DNA from: Peronospora farinosa
Lineage: Eukaryota; Oomycota; Peronosporomycetes; Peronosporales; Peronosporaceae
NCBI GenBank assembly: GCA_947646735.1
Contig: CANTFK010000417.1
Location: forward strand, 1-64,000
Length of the DNA: 64,000 nucleotides
Direction of reading: 5' to 3'
Positions within the stretch are counted from its first letter, which is position 1; every line of letters begins with the position of its first letter. The position numbers and the translations under genes are program-made. The notes under the pieces were generated by a model that did not search any database, was not told the origin of the DNA, and saw only the letters and a program-made list of their open reading frames with translations. This document shows, one piece after another, positions 31,601 to 40,413 of this stretch.

Positions 31601-34600
31601 TTCGGCTGTCTTAACGGGTTCCTTAAACCGCACGACCTCACCTTCACGTGAAGCCATTCCAACAATAACGCTAGTACTGCTGTCCATTTCAAGTGAAGAT
31701 ATTCCAGCAAACATCTTTGACAGGTGACGCTGAATCTGCATCGGCTCCTTACTGTTGCCAATCATCTCCAGCAAGTCTTCATCACCCACAAAGTAGAAGC
31801 GAGGAAAAGCAGCTCGTTGGCGCTCCAAATATTCACCGAGGGCGCGTTGGACGTTACCCATCATGTCTTGCTGACGCTCAAGCGAATGATACAAATTTGG
31901 AATGTTGGCAACATCAACTATCATTGGTTTGTGTGCAACACGCTTCATTGTCGAAGTGAACTCGTTGTCAACGCTTTGAAATCGCGCAAACTCCTTCGGC
32001 AATTGTTGTTTAATATCTGCCGACCCGAAAAAGATGCCTTCGAGGTACACCCATCGTCTTTGGACATCAATCCAGAAGTCCAGAATACTACGAATCTTAG
32101 TTAGTTTGTCTTCCCAGCTGGTAGCTAGCTCAGTAAATACGCGATAGTACGGCGACTGCTTCATACTGCTTAAACTGTTGAGGTGCTCATCAAGCTTGGC
32201 AAACACCTCGTCCCAACCACGAATGACTCGACATCGATTTTGGTAATTGACCAAGTCCAGCTGATAGTTGGTCCAGTAGTCCGACACTTGGCGTAAGAAC
32301 TCATCAAGTGCCATTTCACCTTGAGCCGTACGAATGATCGTCTTTAGCTCGTTATCATTGGCAGATAGCTTCGATTCCCAGAAACTGCGCAAGGTCAGCT
32401 CTGTGAACGGAGATGAAATATTTAGCAGTTGTAGGATCTGTTTCCAGTGGCGGTCACGAACAGCATCCGATTTCAATTCCGACAGCAAGGAATTCATAGA
32501 CTTATGAGACTGGATAATAGATGCGTAATGCTCAAAGGCTTCATACTGTTGCACCCGAGAAGGGAAGCGGCGCATTTCATCAACAATTTCATCGAGCTGC
32601 TTCCGCACTTTGCGGGGGTGGACTGCAGACCACAGCGTGTCTTGCAGCTCGTCAACACGGGCCCAGACCTTTGATATGCTTTTCCAGACCTCATCCAACC
32701 CAGATAACTCCTCCATGGCTCTTGAAAGATCACCGGACGAGCTGCGGTTATCGACAACTGATGAGCCTCCCATTCCCGATACATGGGAAATGTTCAAAGC
32801 GTCCAGCGCAGCATTTGTTTTGTCTTGTTCAGCATGCAACAGCTTGAAACGAGTGTCATAGATGATTAGTAATTCTGTGGCCGCCTTAGCCGATTGATCG
32901 CCTTGCAACGGCTTTGTGTCGTCCCACTCAGCCACAGCCTTTGTAATCTTACTGTCCAATGCGCTCTTCTCTTCCATGATCTTCGCCTGCAGTTGGGGGA
33001 GTTGACTTTCCATCGCAGCAGTCTTGCGCTCAAGCAACTGAATAAAAGCTTCCCACTCTCCTTCCACATTTGCAAGCGACGGCCAATCTGCTGAGAACCG
33101 GTATCGCTGTTTTTTAAGCAAGCGCTCTCCCTGTTCGAATGACTCTACAGCTTCTTCCCACCGAAAGCGCATCTGACGCATCTCTTGGATTAACGTGATC
33201 GCAGCAACAACTTGCGCGGTGGCTGCTTCGAGTGCATGCTGTTCCAGAAGCGTCCGCTTTGATGAGATTGTTGAATAGAACGAGTTAATCTGGTCACGAA
33301 GAAGATCACCGAAGTACGCAAGGAACTCGTTGTGCCAAGCGTCATATTTCACGTTCACCTGGGCTTGCACTTGTTGGTAGTTAATTACCACGGGACCGAA
33401 TCGCTTCGTGTTAAAGACAGCATCAAATCCATTACGCTCATTCTTTATCGCAACCAGAATTTGCTGCCATTTTCGAAGGTCCTCTCCAACACTGTTCAAG
33501 GCAGTCTGGGCGTCCATATCCCATAATGCTTGGTACTGAAGCCATGTTGACGCATATTTCTCCACATCACATACAGTTACATCCAGTACACTGTATGCTT
33601 GAACTAAAAGATCTAAAGGCACTTGCTTCAGCACTTCCTTGAACACACGCTCTCTTCGTCTAGAGCTGGCGCTTTTGAGGGTCGATGACGATAGGCCTGA
33701 CACCGTCGACTTTCCATACACATTTTCGTACGATGACGTTTGAATCTTCGGCAGGTTGCACGCAGAGTTCAGCAAGATTTGAAGCTGAGCCAGCCAATCC
33801 CGTCGAGCATCACCAACTGAAGGCTCCAAATACAGCACTTGGTTCTTTAGCAGAATCTGATGAGTCGATACGGTAAGCCCGGCCTCGACAAGAGCAGCTT
33901 GGAACAATTTTTCATCAGGCTGAGGGCCAAAGCAATCAACCCATCGCTGTAACAGCACCTCGAGCTTCTTGCCCAAAATTGTACTGATCAAACCGTTCAA
34001 ATTCTTCACAAACACATGCAAATTCGCATATCCGGCCAAGCTCAGCTCGTCAACATGCGCTTGCACTTTCACTAAAACCGCATGGACTGCTTCAGCCTCG
34101 AAGTCTGAACTAGCACGAATAGTTTCCAGCAGAGTGTCAATAGCATTGGTCTTATCCAGCAAGTCATCCACCTTGTCGTGCAAGCGCTCTACTTTGGTTG
34201 CAAGGTCAGTAACATATTCGCCCAGTCCATCTGCGTGCCATCTCATTTCATTGCCCTTCAAAAATGTTTTTCCGATGGTAGCACGGACGTCACGAACATA
34301 TGCTGCCGTCAAAGCTTCAAAAATCGGCTGAATACGTCGGCATGAGCTCGTATATGTCTTGAGGCTGGCGTCCAGGGACATTGCAAACGGGTATTTTGAT
34401 TTTGCGTCTTCCGCAATCATTTTAAGCGTGAAAGGAACTCGGCAGCCCAACCACTCCAGGTTACGCACTTCCTTGAACAACGTCACGATTTGCTGGTTGA
34501 ACGCTACTACCAACTTCTTCGTTTCCCCTTGTGACGTGTTCTCCGTGACAATGTTCAGAATAATATTTTTGATGTCAAAAATCGGCATTGACGCCAAATC

Positions 34601-36763
34601 ATTCACCCATTGATCGAAGATAAGCTGGGGATTGAGTTTTACAATAAATGCCTTGGTCGCTGCTTTAAGCGCCTTGCCTTCCATGTGTTGTTCCCACCCA
34701 ACACCGAGAACGCTTTCAACTCGTGACAGTAGCATTTTCAGCTTGCGCTCGATTTGTTTCGCCCACATCACAGCACCGGCAATAGGAGGAATGTCACGCA
34801 GTTTGCTGGTGCGTGACGCCTCTGAGTAGGCATAGTGAGCACGAAACTTTGCCTGTAGATTGCTCACGTCCTCTTTGACATTTTCAATCAGCTGCATTTG
34901 AAATTGCTGAACTGCACTGCGAATACGAGGACGGAAGAACAGCGCGTTGTACTTGGAGAACACGCGGAACATCTCATCAGCATTTGACGTAGCACTCAAC
35001 CGGCTGGTAAGGCTGCTGATAATACGACCTTCGACGCGATCGATGCACAGATCGTAGGCCTTGCGCAAGTTCTTCCACGCAGTCACACCTTCGCCAGAAA
35101 CATCAAGAGGATTGAGCGAGTTTAATTGCGAGTAGGCAGCATTAATTTCAGTAAATGCGTCGGTAAAGCCATCACCTCCGCGTGACACGTCGAGTTCAAT
35201 AGAGTTGGGACCACCTAGCACTCTCCGAATCACATCACACAGCTTTTCGTGCTGCTCTCGGAACTCGTACAATTCGAGCAATCGCTCTTCAATGGCGGCG
35301 TGCTCCATCTGTAGCTCAGAGAGCAATGGTAACTTTTCAATATTAATTGATCCACCTCGTCGTTTAAACAGCTCCTTCGTAAGATCATAGAGTGTAGCAA
35401 CCTGGCGATGCCAATTCGTAAAAAGCTCCTTGCACGAAGAAATAAGCTGTTCGAACTGGTTAAAGGGGACTTGAATGAGGCTGTACACGCGAAGCAAACT
35501 GAGAACCTGCTGAGTTAGGTCACTAGACATGACTTCCACTAAACGCAGGAGCCGCGACAGATTGTAAGAATCAGCCACACGTATTTTCTTCAAGTGGGTA
35601 AAGACAAGGGTTACCCCTTGGTTAAGCTGGTTGATATCCGTGGCGGACAGTATCGAGTTCATCGGAAACTCTTTCATCAGCGTCATTACGCTGGATACGT
35701 ACTGAATGGCTGGGCCAAGACCATGATCAGCACTAAATGTGACGGTGGCCAGATACCGCTTAGCTCGCTGTAGCACCGCAAGCGTAATTTCGACCTCTGG
35801 CGACTCAAGTTTCTTCTGGACAGCAAGCAGGGCACGATTTAGATCGCACCAAAAGTTAATCTCCTGCATTGTCGTTCCAGGAAGTGGTTCATGAATTAAA
35901 CGTGTCACTTTCTGAATCTCTTTAATCCACTTGCTAACTCCTCCCTGAATCGTGTTTACAAAGACAACATCGTCCACTTTTTCCTCAAGGCCTAATGCTT
36001 CCACATCAATCGGCACCCCTTTCTCACGAACGAGATCGGCAGCTTGTTGAATCATGGAATGGAAGATAAAATTCACCTCGGGGATCTCAATATTTTGCTG
36101 ATACTGAAGCAATGCCAGCTCTAGCTCCTTCATCCTGCGTCGAATAGCAGGCAATCCTCTTGTGCCTTCACTCATAGTAGTCATCTCACTCTGTGGCTGG
36201 TGTACTTTAGAGTACTCATTAACCAATGGAGTGAGTGATTGATGGACATAATTGTACACAACAGAGAGCAGATTGCCGCGATCTTCGTCCTCTTCCTCTG
36301 TGTTTTCCCCACTGCTGTTGGTCGTATCCAAGCTCGTCTTGGAGCCAAGACCGAGTGTCATGACCTGTAGCTGATGATTGAATGTCTGATCTTTAGTCAA
36401 TGGCGCACTGAAGCGTTTAATAAAGCAAACAACGTCATGTCCGCTCTTCTTACTGGGCGCGTACTCGATGCCCAAGTTTACACGCACGCGATTGGTCGAT
36501 CCGTCCATAGAATCGTCTTCATTACCACATACAGGAAAGCAGTGTACCTGCAACACACGCGTGGTTGAATCGGAGACAAATTGTGCCAGAGTGATGGTCG
36601 TTTCCGCACTGTCAAGACCCGCCTTAAAAGTGTCGACTGAGAGCGCCAAACCCTCGCCAAAGAACGGCATGCATGTAGCCAGGAGGTAGCGTTGAAAGTC
36701 AGCAACAGACAGCACGTCAGTTGCCGCGGCGGGCGCCGCTAATTCGTCTGCACTGCTTGCCAT
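22652..36763 (-). CDS. DYNC1H1: Cytoplasmic dynein 1 heavy chain, single exon
   Basis: An uninterrupted 4703-codon frame. The first ~1300 residues form the tail; the linker follows. The AAA+ ring has four P-loops: AAA1 [15 protein letters not shown] (~1920), AAA2 GASGTGKSS (~2232), AAA3 [10 protein letters not shown] (~2600) and AAA4 [11 protein letters not shown] (~2950). The AAA1 block [20 protein letters not shown] is typical of cytoplasmic dynein 1. The coiled-coil stalk runs from about 3190 to 3350 and from after the microtubule-binding domain to about 3530; AAA5, AAA6 and the C-terminal domain follow. It is the minus-end-directed motor for cargo, nuclei and spindle. The length matches the family (4600-4700 aa), so the gene appears complete. 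The absence of any intron in 14.1 kb contrasts with the flanking kelch-BTB genes, which have ten introns each. Confidence 0.97.
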   Translation of the reverse strand: [4703 protein letters not shown]

Positions 36764-37247
36764 GCACCAAGAGTGTTTGTCTTGCTCTTTGTTTGCGTGT
36801 CAATGTCACGATCTTCCTGAAGGGGAGCAGCTGGAAGAGGTTGTCCCAAGGTTGCACGAGTGTAGAATATAAGACATTTTGGTGAGGGATAATATCGCAA
36901 TACTTGTTATACTGGATTGGATAAAGTTTGCACTTTTTGATACAAAGATACAGGATATCAAAAAATACCTACGATCATCGCATGTACCGCTAGATTTGAT
37001 ATTTTTTTTAACTAACCATTATATAAAGTTCCTGTATCACGACGGGATTATGTCGTTTAAAGGGACCGTCGCAAAGCGCGGGAAAATGCTGATGATGTTT
37101 TATAAACGTCGTGAGCGGAGAAAAGAGCAATCAGAAACTCGTATTTAGTTATATACGCTTCGTGATTACAGCGCTAAACAAATGCTGAAAGAAAGAGAGA
37201 GAAATAACTGCATAGCTGCCTGCTCAAACGACGATTCGTGATTGCCT
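36764..37247. other. Intergenic, dynein promoter / H2A.Z 3' side
   Basis: 484 nt, AT-rich. A 90-codon open frame here lacks any family signal and is not called. It probably holds the dynein promoter. Confidence 0.45.
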
Positions 37248-37789
37248 CTACAAAGGCATTCGCTTCTTGTTCTGCTTGTTAATGAGGTTCTTGTGAATGT
37301 GCGGAATGACACCACCACCAGCAATCGTGGCCTTTATCAACGTGTCTAACTCCTCATCTCCACGGATAGCAAGTTGCAAATGGCGTGGTGTAATACGCTT
37401 CACTTTGAGATCCTTGGAAGCATTGCCCGCTAGCTCCAGTACCTCAGCAGTCAGATACTCCATGATGGCGGCAGCGTACACGGCCGCAGTGGCGCCCACA
37501 CGTTGATTGTTAGCTACGCGCTTCTTCAGGAAACGATGGATACGACCCACGGGAAACTACAAGAGAATAGAAAGACAAGTGAGCAAGCGGCTACGTGTTG
37601 GGTGTGCTGGTGTTTTAGTACCTGAAGACCAGCGCGTTGAGATCGCGACTGCGGCGCTCGCTTGGACGTCACTCCCTTGCCGCCTTTACCTCCTTTACCC
37701 CCTTTACCGATACCTGACTATAGAGAATTCGAAACACATTAGTCTTATCGTATAGTAATTGCAGTACATTACTATCCACTACGCACCAT
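37248..37789 (-). CDS. H2AZ: Histone H2A.Z variant, three exons
   Basis: Exons 37789-37787 (only the ATG), 37717-37622 and 37556-37248 give 135 aa. The first intron (69 nt, GTGCGT...ATAG) lies directly after the start codon; the second is 65 nt. The N-tail is a Gly-Lys repeat ([15 protein letters not shown]). The core has [15 protein letters not shown], then [20 protein letters not shown] and [19 protein letters not shown], which are diagnostic of H2A.Z rather than canonical H2A. H2A.Z marks nucleosomes next to transcription starts and is exchanged by SWR1-type remodellers. The gene is divergent from kelch-BTB B with only 185 bp between ATGs. Confidence 0.95.
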
Positions 37790-37974
37790 AATTGCTTAAT
37801 CTGCTATGATTTCGAAAAGGCTTTGACCCTAAAGTAAAGGATTTTTTCCAATCACATGACGAGATATACAAACGCCAAATATAATGTGTGATTTGAACAA
37901 AATAATATAAAGTTTAAGAGTATAGTTTTTATCTGACGATAAGTACTATTTATCAGATCGTGATCTGTGTCGCG
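37790..37974. promoter_or_regulatory. Bidirectional promoter H2A.Z / kelch-BTB B
   Basis: 185 bp, AT-rich, between divergent ATGs. It contains ATCTGACGAT ... ATCAGATCGTGAT, a loose inverted pair. No clear TATA box is seen. Confidence 0.45.
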
Positions 37975-40303
37975 ATGCCGTCCAGCTCACGCTCATGGAT
38001 TGCAGTCCCATGTGAGAACCCATCAGCAGCACCTTGTCATCGTTCACTACACGTTTGTGCCGTCCGCAAAGACTCGCTGTACGTCTTTGGAGGTGAGTCA
38101 TAAAGATTAATTTTTCCAGTATCAGGAATCAGTCTTTTTGTACAATTTGGCAATATCAATCTGCTGGCTGAAATACTCTTGCTTTCACTATACAACTAAC
38201 TAAAGCATTGTATTATGCCATTGTTTTTTTATTGGACTGTCTGTCTGTATGGACACAGGCTATGACGGATCGAGCCGAATCAATGACTTTTATGAATTTA
38301 ATTTTAATCGTAAACTTTGGTCCGTAGTCTTGGCCATTGGCTCTGCTCCAAGTCCACGGGATCGTCACGTTGCAGTGGTCTATAAGGACTCGCTTTACGT
38401 GTTTGCAGGCTTTGACGGTAGTTCGCGTGTCAATGACTTTGTCGAGTACAATTTCTGTACGTTTTAAAAGACAGATTTACTTGCGAATGTCTACTGACAA
38501 TTGTATTGCCATTGTGCATACAGTAACGCAGAGGTGGAGCAATGTTGTTGTGAATGCGGGACTGCCACCGACGGCTCGACACAGTCATGCTGCTGTGGTG
38601 TATGGTTAGTTTTGCAGCCTTTTTTTCACTGACAAGTGTTGTGAATTGATTGTAAATGTGTGCTATGCGGTGGATTTTGTTGGGTTTTAATTGATCAGAT
38701 AAGTCTATGTACTGTTTTGGAGGATATGATGGTAGCTACAGAAATGATTTTCATGAGTTCAACTTTGGTACGTTCGGCTATTATCCATTGTTGATGCTAT
38801 GGAAAATAACGGTTTGTCAACTACAAGCTAATTTTTTTGACTTTTTTCTCTTCTCATTTGTCATAGAATCTAAGACGTGGGCACTAGTGACAGCAACCGG
38901 ACGTGTACCTAGACCTCGGTGAGCTTGACCGGAATCGTTTTGACGAAGAATCTAGACTAACGGCGGTGAGCTGTTGCTCCGCCAGGTATCGGTCATCATT
39001 GGTGGTACATAAGCACACGTGCGTACTATTTGGCGGCCACGATGGATCTCGCCACCTTAACGATGTTCACGTGTATGACTTCGGTACGGGTATCAGAGAA
39101 CCTGTATGTTGTTCACTCTTTGTCGCTAACATATGATATTGAACGAAATCTGAATGTTAGATACGCATGTCTGGTCGTTGCTTGCAACGGAGGGGATGGC
39201 CCCTATTGCTCGCGATAGCCATGTTGCTGTCATTCACTCCAATTCCATGTATATATTCGGCGGCAGTACGGGCACTGCGGTGAACGATTTCTATAAGCTG
39301 AATCTGGGCAAGTGGTCGATATTTGTATCGGCTTTTGATGATATTGCTAACTTGTTGCGTTTGCTTATGCTGGGCTTAAGAGTCGAATACTTGGCAACCA
39401 ATGCAGTTCAACGGTCAGCCACCGGGACAGCGGTTCTGCCACGTTGGTACTGTTTACGATTCCAGCCTTATCATCTTCGGCGGCTATGATGGAAGTAGTC
39501 GGCTGAACGACTTTAAGCAATTCCGTTTTGGCGAGGAAAAGCTTCAGCTTGATATTCCTGAGAGCACACTAATCAGTGATCTAAGGTTGCTGGTAAATAA
39601 CGACATTATGAGTGATGTGACGTTTATCGGTACATATCAGCGAGGTGGATGTTCTTTTGGCAAGGGTATCTCGTCAAAACTGACTACGCCAATTTGTTGT
39701 TTATTGTGATTGAATAGTGGAAGGAATTCCTGTTTACGGACACAAGATTCTGTGCATTCGTTGCAGCTACTTTAACGCGATGCTTACGGGAGAGGTATAT
39801 GCGGATGCTGGCAAAATAAAGGTGAAGTAGATAACTAATGAAGTATGTCGCTGTAGATGCTGGAAAGCCGTGCTCGAGAGATTCAAATCACCGACGTGCG
39901 TCGGCCGATCTTCATATCGTTGATGGAGTATTTGTACACAGATTATATAGATGTCGCTGTAGACATTGCGATGGAGCTGTTTGTTACTGCGGATCGGGTA
40001 CTCATGCGCATCAAATGAATCGAGTAATCCGGCACATGCTAACATGCTTGTCTGTGATAATGTGAAAAGTATGGCGTTGAGCGGTTAAAGCGCATTTGCG
40101 AAAGTAAAATGCTCGGATCGTTGTGCGTTGAGAACGCTGCAAGCATTTTGCATGCTGCCGACTTACACAACGCAACAGTGCTGCGAGACCAGTGTGTCAC
40201 CTACATGCTGCACAACTTTGATGCAGTGACGAAGACCGATGCTTTTGAAGAAATGGGCCGAACCAACGTTGAGTTGGTTTTTGAACTTTTGAAGCGGCGT
40301 TAG
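37975..40303 (+). CDS. Kelch-repeat BTB-BACK protein B, 11 exons
   Basis: Exons: 37975-38092, 38259-38456, 38524-38604, 38699-38767, 38867-38918, 38986-39083, 39161-39307, 39381-39629, 39718-39794, 39857-39997, 40070-40303; product 487 aa. Kelch blades include DSLYVFAGFDGSSRVNDFV and SLIIFGGYDGSSRLNDFK; the BTB domain starts LRLLVNNDIMSDVTFIG and the BACK-like end is NVELVFELLKRR. Exons 3, 5, 8, 9, 10 and 11 have exactly the same lengths (81, 52, 249, 77, 141, 234) as in paralogue A, with the same phases. Intron 1 is 166 nt; the others are 62-99 nt. Intron 7 (39308-39380) starts GCAAGT, a GC-AG intron. Expected role: CUL3-type ubiquitin-ligase adaptor. It converges with the PHP gene, 110 bp apart. 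Confidence 0.85.
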
Positions 40304-40413
40304 CACGGAACAATCAGAGACAATCAAAGACAGCGACAAGAGTCTTTTAGTTTGGCAAGCTCTTGGCTAAAGTTGGTAGAATATTTGACTTGCATTCTAA
40401 ATCCCCAGTTCCC

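Noticed and set aside
36879..37148. 89-codon plus-strand frame between dynein and H2A.Z
   Set aside because: No domain, no conserved composition, and it lies in the probable dynein promoter.
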